Assembly: GCA_016715965.1 (NCBI GenBank) | Contig: JADJXG010000001.1 | Location: forward strand, 1,307,501-1,371,500 | Direction of reading: 5' to 3' | Source: Saprospiraceae bacterium | GTDB taxonomy: Bacteria > Bacteroidota > Bacteroidia > Chitinophagales > Saprospiraceae | Length of the DNA stretch: 64,000 nucleotides | Shown here: in pieces, positions 1-8,774 of the stretch | Position numbering within the stretch: the stretch's first letter is position 1 | How the letters are laid out: each line of letters opens with the position of its first letter | Notes under the pieces: model-generated | Seen by the model: only the letters and a program-made list of their open reading frames with translations | Database searches by the model: none | What the model was told of the DNA's origin: nothing | Made by a program: the position numbers and the translations under genes

Positions 1-392
1 TCATCTTGAAGCAGTGATTGAAGTGTTTTCCTTTCTATCACATAATCTCCTTCATGGGTTTTGGTGGGATAGAGACTGCACACATGGACTGGGAACCAAA
101 ATTGCTTTAACACATTTTGTATTGAGATTTTGTCCTTGGACAAATGACCATAACATTCTGTGTGGGTTCCATTTCCATGAACATTGTATTGCAGGTTCAA
201 AAAATTGACAGGACCGCCCTCTGCAACAGATCCTACAAATGAACCCATTCTGACCGGTTGGGTGCTAAACAATGGTGCATAAAAGCAATTGGCCTGTTCT
301 TCTCCTTCCCGAATGTAAATGCTTAAATCATGTCCCTGGGTTAAGTCTGCCAGCATCTCGGGATCGCCAAAATCAAACATTCCTTTTTTCAT
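1..392 (-). CDS. Cyclase-family protein (kynurenine formamidase-like), 3' end cut off
   Basis: This is the first 130 codons of a minus-strand gene whose 3' end lies beyond base 1. The ATG is at 392, two bases after the stop of nadK, so it continues the same operon. Residues 72-83 read HGNGTHTECYGH, a variant of the HxGTHxDxPxH metal-binding signature of the cyclase family (Pfam Cyclase, PF04199). That family includes arylformamidases and other metal-dependent hydrolases. The position of Glu where Asp is usual is common in Bacteroidota members. The substrate cannot be deduced, and kynurenine formamidase is only one possibility. No signal peptide is seen, so it is probably cytoplasmic. Confidence 0.72.
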   Translation of the reverse strand, partial: MKKGMFDFGDPEMLADLTQGHDLSIYIREGEEQANCFYAPLFSTQPVRMGSFVGSVAEGGPVNFLNLQYNVHGNGTHTECYGHLSKDKISIQNVLKQFWFPVHVCSLYPTKTHEGDYVIERKTLQSLLQD

Positions 393-394
393 TC

Positions 395-1279
395 TTAATA
401 GTTTCTTTGATCCAGGCCCCAACTTAGTTTGCTGTGTATGGTTTTCAAAAAGCTAACCGGTTGCAATTGGACCAACTGGATGGTGTAATCGCATTTGCGA
501 ATCGCCAATTGGTCTTTTTGCTGAATAATGGATTTTCTGGAATCGAGTGTGCACAAAAAACTATCTTCCCTTCCTTCCACTTCAAAACTTAAAATGGAAT
601 CATCTGGTATTACAACCGGTCTCACATTCAAATTATGCGGAGCCACTGGTGTAATGACAAAACTTGCATTGTTGGGAAATAAAATTGGTCCCCCGCATGA
701 AAGAGAATATCCTGTGGATCCGGTTGGACTGGATACAATCAACCCGTCTGCCCAATATGAATTCATAAAATCTCCATTTATAAAAGTATGAATGGTGATC
801 ATGGATGAGTTGTCTCTTTTAGAAATGGTAAAATCATTCAGTGCGATGGGTATATCTCCAAAAAGCTTAGACTCACTTTCCAGTTGAAGTAAAGTGCGAT
901 TTTCTAAAAAATAATTGCCTTCAAGAATTTGGTATATTGCATCGGGTATAATTTTTTTTTCGATACTCGCCAGAAATCCTAGTCTTCCGGCATTTATTCC
1001 AATAATCGGTATTCCACCGTGTCTGATGTGGGTCACTGCATGTAGGATTGTCCCATCTCCCCCAAAGCAAATCATAAAGTCTGGTTTTTCTCTAATGATG
1101 TCTTCATGACTTGCCCAAACATCTGATTTCCACCTGGACTTCAATTCTAATGACAATTCATCATGGAAATATTGATAAATGGCAAATTGAATTTTATTCT
1201 CTTTGAGTTGATTGATCAAGCCAATCAGATGGGGAAGGTTCTCCTCCTTCACTTTCTGGCAGTAAATAAATATTTTCAT
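395..1279 (-). CDS. nadK: NAD kinase
   Basis: NAD kinase phosphorylates NAD to NADP with ATP (or polyphosphate) in the cytoplasm. The 294-residue length is normal for the family. The diagnostic GGDGT loop is at residues 73-77, followed by the NAGRLGFLA segment, the NDF motif and the downstream ADGLIVSSPTGSTGYSLSCGGPI region that binds NAD. The start ATG overlaps the end of the upstream outer-membrane protein gene by 4 bases and the next gene begins 2 bases after the stop, so translation is probably coupled through the operon. Identification is firm. Confidence 0.97.
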   Translation of the reverse strand: MKIFIYCQKVKEENLPHLIGLINQLKENKIQFAIYQYFHDELSLELKSRWKSDVWASHEDIIREKPDFMICFGGDGTILHAVTHIRHGGIPIIGINAGRLGFLASIEKKIIPDAIYQILEGNYFLENRTLLQLESESKLFGDIPIALNDFTISKRDNSSMITIHTFINGDFMNSYWADGLIVSSPTGSTGYSLSCGGPILFPNNASFVITPVAPHNLNVRPVVIPDDSILSFEVEGREDSFLCTLDSRKSIIQQKDQLAIRKCDYTIQLVQLQPVSFLKTIHSKLSWGLDQRNY

Positions 1280-2685
1280 CTGAAGGCGGATTTACTTTGA
1301 ATAAAAAACCCCGATTGACCCAAGTGGTTTAAACTATAATTAAACTGTATTTTGAGCGATTGATTTACCAATAAGTCTGTTCCAATCGTAACACTTCTCA
1401 GAAGAGTGTTTGATAGTGTGTTTGATACTGCGGCCCATGGATTGACTACATAAGCTGTGTTGCCGTTTATTTTAATATCTCCAATTAGATTTATTTTTAA
1501 CCTTGGCTCAGATCCTAAAATTTTAAAGAAACTCCTTTTATACTGAAAAATCCGGTAAAACAATCCAGTACTTGCATGGATAAAGTGAATTCCGTCGATG
1601 ACATAATATTCATACCCTTCCGTATCATACAAATATCCCAGCGCCCTGGACATTAGGTATGGTGGTCTTTTGGAACCAATCGTCTGACCAAGATGCATAT
1701 CTACCACCCACCTTAATCTTTTACCCATACTTTGAGCATACAATAATTCCTGGGTAAATTGAGCCATGTTTACATTTCCATTGGATATGGAGCTGAAATA
1801 GCTTAAAGACCCCGCCATCTTTAACCCGGTAGTTGGTCGCACCTCAAGATCTATCCCGGAATATTTTATAAAAATTGTGTTTTGCAGGTAATCCAATTGA
1901 TCGTATCCCAGTAATAAAAAATCCGGGTTGCTTTCTGCAATATCCTTGTGTATTCGGTATCGGTGAAACTCTGTGGTGAATACATGGGTATAGTATCTGT
2001 CAGGCCTATATTTTATTTGTGCAAACAATGATGTGCGATACTGAAGTATTTGTTGTTCATTTCTGTAAAATACTTGCCGGTTGTTGTGTGTTTTTAAATT
2101 TAATTCACGTGTTGTGGTATGTAAGCCCCCAATCCAAAGGCCAAGGTTGTTTTTTCTGCTGATGTACGGATAATCATAGCTTAGTTCGTATTTATTGGTA
2201 AATCCTGTATGAATTTTCATTTTAAGCCTGTCCTTTCGCCCAGTAAGATTGTAGTGAAATACCTTAAATCCGTAATTGACCCGATCCAAAGATTGATCAT
2301 ATACATCCCACCAAACTGTAAAATTTTTATCCGCCAATTCAAAGATCGGAGACGCCATCAAAAGCCAGCTTTCATCCACATGACAGTGAATCCTTACAAG
2401 ACATCGTTCTTCATCAATTATTTCATGATGACATCTGACGGAAGCAAATAGATTGGTGCGAATTAAATCGGTCTGAATTTCTTTCACCCTGTTGTCCAAA
2501 TTCAAATAGAGTATTTTTTGCCCTTTCTCTACTCTTGCCTCCTGCAACATGACCCAAACCTTTGTTTTTTCTTTTCCGTGAATGATAATTTCTTCTACGG
2601 TGACACTATCACAGGCATTCAAGCAAATGCCATATATTAAAAAATTCAAAACCAATAATCCCGTTTTTAACCAAAAGTCAAACAT
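1276..2685 (-). CDS. POTRA-containing outer-membrane beta-barrel protein (BamA/TamA-like)
   Basis: A predicted 469-residue protein with an N-terminal signal peptide or anchor (about residues 5-25), a single POTRA-like domain at about 27-110 (VTVEEIIIHGKEKTK start, then a NLFASV segment) and a C-terminal region rich in alternating aromatic strands ending in FR, as in outer-membrane barrels. It is much shorter than true BamA (five POTRAs). It resembles the small BamA/ShlB-like proteins that Bacteroidota often carry next to nadK and a CBS-domain gene. Its substrate is unknown; a role in membrane insertion or transport is inferred from fold only. It overlaps both neighbours by a few bases. Confidence 0.7.
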   Translation of the reverse strand: MFDFWLKTGLLVLNFLIYGICLNACDSVTVEEIIIHGKEKTKVWVMLQEARVEKGQKILYLNLDNRVKEIQTDLIRTNLFASVRCHHEIIDEERCLVRIHCHVDESWLLMASPIFELADKNFTVWWDVYDQSLDRVNYGFKVFHYNLTGRKDRLKMKIHTGFTNKYELSYDYPYISRKNNLGLWIGGLHTTTRELNLKTHNNRQVFYRNEQQILQYRTSLFAQIKYRPDRYYTHVFTTEFHRYRIHKDIAESNPDFLLLGYDQLDYLQNTIFIKYSGIDLEVRPTTGLKMAGSLSYFSSISNGNVNMAQFTQELLYAQSMGKRLRWVVDMHLGQTIGSKRPPYLMSRALGYLYDTEGYEYYVIDGIHFIHASTGLFYRIFQYKRSFFKILGSEPRLKINLIGDIKINGNTAYVVNPWAAVSNTLSNTLLRSVTIGTDLLVNQSLKIQFNYSLNHLGQSGFFIQSKSAFR

Positions 2686-3325
2686 TGAGATAATGCATAA
2701 ACTCTTCCAATTTCTGATTCCACAATTCTCCGTTCTCTTTGGAAGTAAAAGACTTTAATATTTGGTAGTTCTCAGAAACCGGTTCTTCAAGATATTCCGG
2801 ATTCCATTCTGCTTTCAACAAAAAAGTAATGTATTCATTTCCTGATTGGCCGGATGTGCTTCTCATTACTTCAACAATGTCCATATCTACAAATCCAGCA
2901 ATCATTTCCTGAAGACTTAAGCTCTCTTTGTTTCTCTTCAATATCAGGATTTGTGTTGCCCTGGGACTGCTCAAGTTGTTCAGATACCAGTTCAACAGAT
3001 CTTTGGTGTGCAAAACTCCCAAAAATTCTTCTCTATGATTAACAAAAGGAATTTGTTCGGTCATGTTTTCACAATAAAACAACCAGAAATCTGCAAATCC
3101 TCCTTGGTAGTCACAAGGTTTTGCTGTGAGCATTTGAATATTTCTTAGTTTGGTAGGATGATCATACTTCAACAGCAGTTCTTTTGTAAAATATCCTTTG
3201 TAAAACTTGCCCTCCACAAGCACCAAATCCTTTACATCGTGCAATTCCATTTTTTCCAATGCTTCGATTGCCGTATGCTCTGGTGATATGGTATATCCAT
3301 TCTCAATTTCGGGAAACGGTATCAT
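2678..3325 (-). CDS. CBS-domain protein
   Basis: A 215-residue cytoplasmic protein. Residues about 10-120 look like a pair of CBS motifs (ISPEHTAIEALEKMELHDVKDLVLVE and then NMTEQIPFVNHREEFLGVLHTKDLLNW split across the pair). Such pairs usually bind adenosine nucleotides. The C-terminal part (about 125-190) resembles an ACT-like regulatory fold but this is weak. No catalytic domain is attached, so it is a stand-alone sensor of unknown target. Its placement between a TM2/TPR gene and the barrel/nadK pair, with overlaps on both sides, suggests co-expression with NADP supply; the functional link is unproven. Confidence 0.75.
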   Translation of the reverse strand: MIPFPEIENGYTISPEHTAIEALEKMELHDVKDLVLVEGKFYKGYFTKELLLKYDHPTKLRNIQMLTAKPCDYQGGFADFWLFYCENMTEQIPFVNHREEFLGVLHTKDLLNWYLNNLSSPRATQILILKRNKESLSLQEMIAGFVDMDIVEVMRSTSGQSGNEYITFLLKAEWNPEYLEEPVSENYQILKSFTSKENGELWNQKLEEFMHYLNV

Positions 3326-4128
3326 TTGAATTCATCTTTAAGTTTTTCCTGAAACATTTGTCCATAGGTGCCGCCGACTGGTGCTAGTACACTTTTCTCC
3401 TTTTGTTGACGGATGGATTCAAGTATTTTATTTTGCTCTTGTTCCACTTCTCTGTAAATTTCAGAATTTAGCCGGAATTGGTTTGCTTTAAACTTTTCAA
3501 AGGGCGGCAATATCCTGATAAATGCAAGTGCTTCGTGTGTCATTATTTTGCCAAAGTCTTTGAAACCCAATGCGACCGCCTGGTCCAAATGTTTAAACGA
3601 ATCCAGTCCCCTTTCTTCAATTGATAACGCGCATGCGATGTGAAAATGTGTAATCGGATCTTCTGGATACAATTCCAGAGCCTTGGTAAAATCTTCAATG
3701 GCTCCTGTTATGTCAAAGTTTTTAAATTTTCTGATTCCAGATGATTTGAAGGATTCGCTTTCTTTCTTTCCTTTTCGCAATTCATACCAGGATGATGATC
3801 TTTTCTTGGTTGTCGTATCTTCATCTTCTATTACAATATAGCGACTTGAGGGCCGCTGTGGCGCTTGCCTCCGATTGCCATACCGATCTCTGAAATTTTG
3901 ACTGTTGTACTTTCTGTCAAATTCATTATCATCCATCATTAAATATCTGTAAGCGTCCACCCAACCTAAAATCCGGCTCACGGGAATTCCAAATGAAAGA
4001 AAGAATCTGAGCCAAAAGTGTATAATTAAATACAATATACCCATCTCTGGTTGTCTTAGATAAAAGCGATGCACTCCAAATCCACCCAGAAAAACCGCCA
4101 GAAAAACTGCAATCCATTTTTTTTTCAT
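3322..4128 (-). CDS. TM2-domain membrane protein with TPR segment
   Basis: The 268-residue protein begins with a TM2 domain (residues 1-70): two membrane helices with the characteristic FLGGFGVHRFYL segment and a GWVDAYRYL ending. A basic, serine-rich linker follows (about 75-125), then a tetratricopeptide-like region at about 130-210 (FKNFDITGAIEDFTKALELYPEDP). The protein is therefore an inner-membrane anchored TPR scaffold; no enzymatic function is evident. It overlaps the SpoIIE phosphatase gene upstream and the CBS gene downstream by 4 bases each, pointing to coupled translation. It could assemble a signalling complex with the phosphatase, which is inference from gene order. Confidence 0.75.
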   Translation of the reverse strand: MKKKWIAVFLAVFLGGFGVHRFYLRQPEMGILYLIIHFWLRFFLSFGIPVSRILGWVDAYRYLMMDDNEFDRKYNSQNFRDRYGNRRQAPQRPSSRYIVIEDEDTTTKKRSSSWYELRKGKKESESFKSSGIRKFKNFDITGAIEDFTKALELYPEDPITHFHIACALSIEERGLDSFKHLDQAVALGFKDFGKIMTHEALAFIRILPPFEKFKANQFRLNSEIYREVEQEQNKILESIRQQKEKSVLAPVGGTYGQMFQEKLKDEFK

Positions 4129-5348
4129 CTGTTGTAATATTTAAAGATTAAGATAGCCACATCATCCGGAAGTTCACTTCCCTCTCCATGCTCCATCAAA
4201 TCATCCATCAAACGCAAGGCCAATGCTTGTGCTTTGTGTTCTTTATGGCTCAAAATAAAATCACTGAGCTTTTCCATGCTATAATTTTTGCCCAATCTGT
4301 TTTTAATATCGACAAGACCATCTGTAAATGCCACCAGGACTACGTCATCATCTAAATCAACGACTCCCTCCTTGATCTCTGGTAATTCAGGAAAATGGCC
4401 GATGATGGTACAGCTGGCTTTGAGCTCTATGATATTGCCCTTTTTGAGCAAAATGGGAGGAACGTGACCTGCGTTGACGTAATAAAGTTTTTTCAATTTT
4501 AGATCAGCCATCGCTATAAAAAATGTCAGATATTTTTCTCCCCCGGTGATGCGAGAAACGGTTTGATTCAATGCAATGACCAATGTCTCCAAATCTCTGT
4601 ATTGCATCCCCATATTCTGAACGAGTGCCTGAAAATTGGCCATAATCATAGCCGCCGCCATTCCTTTACCCGACACATCTGCGATACAAAAACAAATCTT
4701 GTCTTCAGAAAATTTTAAAAAATCGATGTAATCTCCTCCCACTTTATAATGGGGTCTATACACATTTGCGAGCTCAAATTGTTTTCCCTGTGGCATTTCG
4801 GCGGGTATCAACATTTTGGTAACCTCCGTTGCAAATTCCATTTCTTTTTCCTGTGCTACTTGTGTTCTGACCAATCGTTTGTTTTCAATGGCAACAGCAA
4901 TTATGTTTGTGATGGAAGTAATCAACTGAATATTATTGAAAATATCTTCCCCTCTTTTCACCCCCTTCACCAGCGAATAAGCTATTGGATCTTTTTTGTG
5001 GTACACCGGTATGATAAATTCAAACTCCTGCAATCTTTTTTCATCTGATGGTTTTACAGTGTGAATTCTATTATAATGCATAAATATTTTGGGCAGCTCC
5101 TGAATTTCTGTTTCATTTTCAAGATTAAAGCTGGCGGAAAGTTTCCATTCTTTATCTTCTTTGATAAACAAAGCAATTTTTTCGATGCTGAGCTCCCAAG
5201 TTAAAAAGTCTTTATACATTCGAAATAAATCTTCCTGGGGTAAGTTTTCGTTAATCGCCTGTGTGATGTTTAACAAAGAAGTTATTTGAAGCTGCTTAAG
5301 ACTCAACTCATTTTCCAGTCTGTTTAATATGCTGGTTTCTCTGTTCAT
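4125..5348 (-). CDS. SpoIIE/RsbU-type PP2C phosphatase with N-terminal GAF-like domain
   Basis: A 407-residue soluble phosphatase. Residues about 15-165 form a helix plus GAF-like sensor domain, and residues about 190-405 are a SpoIIE domain with the metal-binding GGDYIDF and CIADVSGKGMAAAMIMA motifs, VNAGHVPPIL and the terminal FTDGLVD and LPDDVAILIFK segments. Family members dephosphorylate anti-sigma antagonists (RsbV/SpoIIAA type) or other Ser/Thr phosphoproteins. No antagonist or anti-sigma kinase is in this operon, so the partner lies elsewhere. The ATG at 5348 overlaps the permease stop by 4 bases. Confidence 0.88.
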   Translation of the reverse strand: MNRETSILNRLENELSLKQLQITSLLNITQAINENLPQEDLFRMYKDFLTWELSIEKIALFIKEDKEWKLSASFNLENETEIQELPKIFMHYNRIHTVKPSDEKRLQEFEFIIPVYHKKDPIAYSLVKGVKRGEDIFNNIQLITSITNIIAVAIENKRLVRTQVAQEKEMEFATEVTKMLIPAEMPQGKQFELANVYRPHYKVGGDYIDFLKFSEDKICFCIADVSGKGMAAAMIMANFQALVQNMGMQYRDLETLVIALNQTVSRITGGEKYLTFFIAMADLKLKKLYYVNAGHVPPILLKKGNIIELKASCTIIGHFPELPEIKEGVVDLDDDVVLVAFTDGLVDIKNRLGKNYSMEKLSDFILSHKEHKAQALALRLMDDLMEHGEGSELPDDVAILIFKYYNR

Positions 5349-6322
5349 AAATTTCCTACAGCTTCTTTCGTTTTCGTATCCATTCGTTCCCTTAAACTTT
5401 GAGTTATGATATGAAAGGAAACTATCAGCAAAACTAATACAATCACCGGAATAACTGCGAGTATTAAATCTCCCCCATAAGCAAGGGTATATTGCTCTTG
5501 CATGATATTTCCAAGTGTGGGTATGGGAGGCTGTAAACCTAGGCCTAGAAACGAAAGTCCGGATTCTAATAAGATAGCCAGGCCAAAATTAGCCGAGATT
5601 TGGATCCATACAGGTCCCATAATGTTGGGCAAAATGTGCAAGAATATGATTCTATAATGATGGAATCCCAAGGCCTTGCTGGCTGTGATATAGTTTAAAG
5701 CCCTTGCCTGTAAGGTCTGCCCCCGGACCAATCTGGCCATATCTCCCCACATGGTGAGTCCGATGGCCACCATAATTGAACCCAAATTCCTCCCAAATAC
5801 CATGAGGATGACAAAAGCCAACAAAACAGTGGGTAAGGACCAAAACACATTTATGACGAATGAAATAATCTGATCCGTTATACCGCCAAAATAACCCGAC
5901 AACGCACCCATTCCAATACCTAATATGATTGAAATCATTACAGATAAAATACCCACCAATATGGTATATCTCATTCCTACCACGATTCTACTGTACAGGT
6001 CTCTGCCAAAACGATCCGTGCCAAGAAAGTATCTTTTGCAATCCAGGTTTTTGCCGATATCCGATTTCTCAGATACAAGTGTTTTTGGGCTGATGATCTT
6101 CCTTCCACCAAGCCATATACTAAAAAGGGACTCTTCAGGTATCGAATCCTTTTGAAAGCAAGCTTTAAATCCTGGTTGTTGTAAAGCAAGGGTTGGAACC
6201 TGGGTGTTGCAATATTGCGTTTGGTCCGTGCATACGAGGTATCCAAAAAAGGCAAGGGTCAAACTAATTAGGATATAAATGGATGAAATATATAGGATCC
6301 ATTTTGACTTTTTAGAAACCAT
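5345..6322 (-). CDS. ABC transporter permease, DppC/OppC family
   Basis: A 325-residue inner-membrane permease of the oligopeptide/nickel (BPD_transp_1) family. An N-terminal helix (about 9-28) is followed by a long periplasmic stretch, then GTDRFGRDLYSRIVVGMRY, which opens the OppC-type core, and further helices. The EAA-type loop appears as ASKALGFHHYRIIFLHILPN, and the C-terminal half ends in LGLGLQPPIPTLGNIM. The partner permease (DppB-like), ATPases and binding protein are absent from this window, so the subunit is orphaned here. It overlaps mazG and the phosphatase gene. Substrate is probably peptides, but not determined. Confidence 0.88.
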   Translation of the reverse strand: MVSKKSKWILYISSIYILISLTLAFFGYLVCTDQTQYCNTQVPTLALQQPGFKACFQKDSIPEESLFSIWLGGRKIISPKTLVSEKSDIGKNLDCKRYFLGTDRFGRDLYSRIVVGMRYTILVGILSVMISIILGIGMGALSGYFGGITDQIISFVINVFWSLPTVLLAFVILMVFGRNLGSIMVAIGLTMWGDMARLVRGQTLQARALNYITASKALGFHHYRIIFLHILPNIMGPVWIQISANFGLAILLESGLSFLGLGLQPPIPTLGNIMQEQYTLAYGGDLILAVIPVIVLVLLIVSFHIITQSLRERMDTKTKEAVGNL

Positions 6323-6654
6323 TATTTGAGTTTTTCATTCATTAAATGTCTTCTTTGATCTCTCTCTGTTTTTTTTTGCAGGTTTTTCTGCAATTCGATT
6401 TCTAAATCAATATTCATTTGATTGGCAAGACAAATACACACGAAAATAATATCTGCCAACTCTTCGGAAATTTTTTCTTTGGAATCTGAAGATTCCTCTG
6501 TTTGCTTAAAGGATTGTTCACCATACACCCGGGCCATCACCCGGGCGAGTTCCCCCACCTCTTCCGTGAGTAAGGCCAGATTGGTTAACTCATTAAAATA
6601 TCGCACTCCATAAGTTTTAATCCATTGATCAACTAATTCTTGCAGTTCTTTCAT
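6322..6654 (-). CDS. mazG: MazG-family nucleotide pyrophosphohydrolase
   Basis: A 110-residue single-domain all-alpha NTP pyrophosphatase of the MazG/dUTPase-like superfamily. The metal-binding EEVGEL (around residue 31) and the downstream EELADIIFV (about 63-71) supply the usual acidic EExxE...ExxD residues. It probably hydrolyses NTPs or modified nucleotides to the monophosphate plus pyrophosphate in the cytoplasm. I chose the ATG at 6654, one base after the dtd stop, over an in-frame TTG at 6678 that would overlap dtd by 23 bases. Single-domain members often act in nucleotide-pool cleaning; the exact substrate is unknown. Confidence 0.85.
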   Translation of the reverse strand: MKELQELVDQWIKTYGVRYFNELTNLALLTEEVGELARVMARVYGEQSFKQTEESSDSKEKISEELADIIFVCICLANQMNIDLEIELQKNLQKKTERDQRRHLMNEKLK

Positions 6655-6655
6655 A

Positions 6656-7108
6656 TCACTCTTTGTTTTTTGAATCAATGATAATCGTTACAGGACCATC
6701 GTTGATCAATTTAATTTTCATGTCCGCACCAAACACTCCTCTTTTAATCACAATCCCTGTCTCATTTGCAAGTTTTACACAGAATTCATCATATAGTTGT
6801 AGCGCCTGGTCCGGTCTTGCGGAATCTGTAAATCCTGGTCTGTTTCCTTTTTTGGTGCTTGCAAAAAGTGTGAATTGACTAACCACCATAATTTCTCCAT
6901 TGATTTGCATAAGGTCTAAGTTCATCTTTCCCTCTGTATCTGAAAATATCCGGATTGAACTTATCTTTTTAACCAACCAGTTTATATCTTCTTCTTGATC
7001 CTCTTTGTGAATGCCCAACAATATAAGCATTCCGGTACCAATAGAACAGTGTTTTGTGTCATTGACCCACAATTCTGCTTCTGTTACTCTTTGTAAAACT
7101 ATTTTCAA
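6656..7108 (-). CDS. dtd: D-aminoacyl-tRNA deacylase
   Basis: The 150-residue protein matches the DTD family over its full length: KIVLQRVTEA at the start, SQFTLFASTKKGNRPGF (catalytic SQFTL motif) in the middle and the GPVTIIID motif near the end, which together form the cross-subunit active site. The enzyme removes D-amino acids (and glycine from tRNA-Ala) from mischarged tRNA. The only start that gives the family N-terminus is TTG at 7108; there is no in-frame ATG nearby. It is the first gene of the minus-strand operon that runs to the window edge. Confidence 0.95.
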   Translation of the reverse strand: MKIVLQRVTEAELWVNDTKHCSIGTGMLILLGIHKEDQEEDINWLVKKISSIRIFSDTEGKMNLDLMQINGEIMVVSQFTLFASTKKGNRPGFTDSARPDQALQLYDEFCVKLANETGIVIKRGVFGADMKIKLINDGPVTIIIDSKNKE

Positions 7109-7679
7109 AGGTTCTTTTTTGACAAATGTATCATCTTTTGTTTAGAATGGAATGTACAGATTTTTCCTACCAATAGATAGAATGTTTATCTTTCTGATCG
7201 GTATAAGTTTTTCCAATTTGATCTGGATAAGGAGCAGAATTTATTCACATTCATATTTAATTATATATTTAATATAAAGTAAATCAGTATGGGAATTTTT
7301 TCACTGAAAATATATTTTCACTGGAATTTTAGACTTATCAACGGTTGTTTTTTTTATGATGAATTTTAATAATGTTTAATGTCTTGATTAATTTTTGCTG
7401 TTTCTAAAAAAGCTAAATTATTCACAATTTTTCTACAAGGACATTTCAACATAGGTATATTTATTAATAAGTTAATAACTATCGCAAAATACTCTTTGAC
7501 AAGGAACAATATTCTACTTTGATGTGAATTAAATGTTGATAATTTAATATTAGTTTTTATTGAGCCATTTAACATGCCTATCTAATATTCAATTTATTTT
7601 TATATATTTAAAATACATATATTAGGTATGTGTAAATCAAAAAAAATATTTATTCATTGAATAGGCAGATCTTTGCAAT
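7109..7679. other. Intergenic region between divergent dtd and ctaA
   Basis: About 570 very AT-rich bases separating divergent transcription units. An open frame of 69 codons at 7366-7575 (minus) has no recognisable domain, a composition like the surrounding spacer, and no convincing ribosome site, so I do not call it. The stretch must hold the promoters for the dtd operon and for heme A synthase. I could not place a clear TAnnTTTG element for either. Confidence 0.5.
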
Positions 7680-8744
7680 ATGAATTATGGAAAATGGCAG
7701 AAGTGGATTTATGCTTGGTTGCTGACTGGATTGATCATGATTCTGGTCCAAATATTTCTGGGTGGGGTGACTCGTCTCACAGGAAGTGGATTGAGCATTA
7801 CCCGTTGGGATATTGTAACAGGGATCATCTATCCTTTATCGGAGGAGGATTGGGATTATCAGTTTGGATTGTACAAGCAGACACCTCAATACCAAAAAAT
7901 CAACCAAGGCATAAGTATAGATGAATTCAAGTATATTTTTTTTTGGGAATATACCCATCGATTATGGGCCAGGATCATGGGATTTGTTTTTGTCATTCCG
8001 TTTCTCTTGTTTCTGGTGAAAAGAGTTTTGTCAAAGTCCTTGATTTTTGATTTGATGATGATTCTTTTTTTAGCAAGTATCGTAGCTTCCCTTGGTTGGA
8101 TCATGGTAGCCAGCGGTTTGTTAAATAGACCTTGGGTCAATGCCTATAAATTGTCGTTTCATTTGATGGCTGCGATTGCCTTGGTGAGTTACTTAATTTG
8201 GACCATTTGGAAACTGGGAAAAAAACCTTCAGACGTAGTACCAATCACATCAAAGCGTTTTTACAGTTTGATTGTTTTATTTCCTATTTTGTTGTTTATT
8301 CAATTGTTTTTAGGAGGGATTATAGCTGGTATGAAAGCTGCAATGGTGGCACCTACTTGGCCCGACATAAATGGTTTCTGGATTCCAAGGGAAATCGTTG
8401 AAATAGGAAATTATTTTCCATTTTTATTTGATCAATATGAATCCAATGCTGCAGCAGGAATTATCATGCAATTCTTTCACAGATCTGTTGCCTATTTATT
8501 GACCTTGTTGGGCTTTATCCTCTTTCTGTGTAGTTACCAATTAGGGAATCTCAAAATTTTCAGAAACTCTTTCGTATTGTTCATTTTGTTGATCATTCAG
8601 ATTATTCTTGGTGTGATCACTTTATTGGGTTCTGTTGGAGAAATTCCGATATGGTCCGCGGTGGGCCATCAGCTGGTTGGGGTACTTTTGTACTGCATGG
8701 GATTGTATAATTTGTTTGGTGCAAAAGCCGCTTTTTCAAAATAA
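7680..8744 (+). CDS. ctaA: Heme A synthase (COX15/CtaA)
   Basis: An inner-membrane protein of 354 residues with about eight helices. It oxidises heme O to heme A for aa3-type cytochrome oxidase. Family signatures are visible: GGVTRLTGSGLSITRW near residues 28-43, EYTHRLWARIMG (heme-ligating His) at about 90, KLSFHLMAA, FFHRSVAYLL and WSAVGHQLVG near the end. The WDIVTGIIYPLSEEDW region and length match the eukaryote-like COX15 group found in Bacteroidota and Proteobacteria. It is followed after 30 bases by an alpha/beta hydrolase gene. Its presence implies aerobic respiration with an A-type heme. Confidence 0.95.
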   Translation: MNYGKWQKWIYAWLLTGLIMILVQIFLGGVTRLTGSGLSITRWDIVTGIIYPLSEEDWDYQFGLYKQTPQYQKINQGISIDEFKYIFFWEYTHRLWARIMGFVFVIPFLLFLVKRVLSKSLIFDLMMILFLASIVASLGWIMVASGLLNRPWVNAYKLSFHLMAAIALVSYLIWTIWKLGKKPSDVVPITSKRFYSLIVLFPILLFIQLFLGGIIAGMKAAMVAPTWPDINGFWIPREIVEIGNYFPFLFDQYESNAAAGIIMQFFHRSVAYLLTLLGFILFLCSYQLGNLKIFRNSFVLFILLIIQIILGVITLLGSVGEIPIWSAVGHQLVGVLLYCMGLYNLFGAKAAFSK

Positions 8745-8774
8745 TTTATACTTTTGACTCTAAGTACAAAGAAT

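Noticed and set aside
5345..6322. Complete peptide ABC importer
   Set aside because: Only one permease subunit is present; ATPase, second permease and binding protein are missing from the window.
7366..7575. Open frame of 69 codons in the AT-rich spacer between dtd and ctaA
   Set aside because: No recognisable domain, no ribosome site and composition equal to the spacer.
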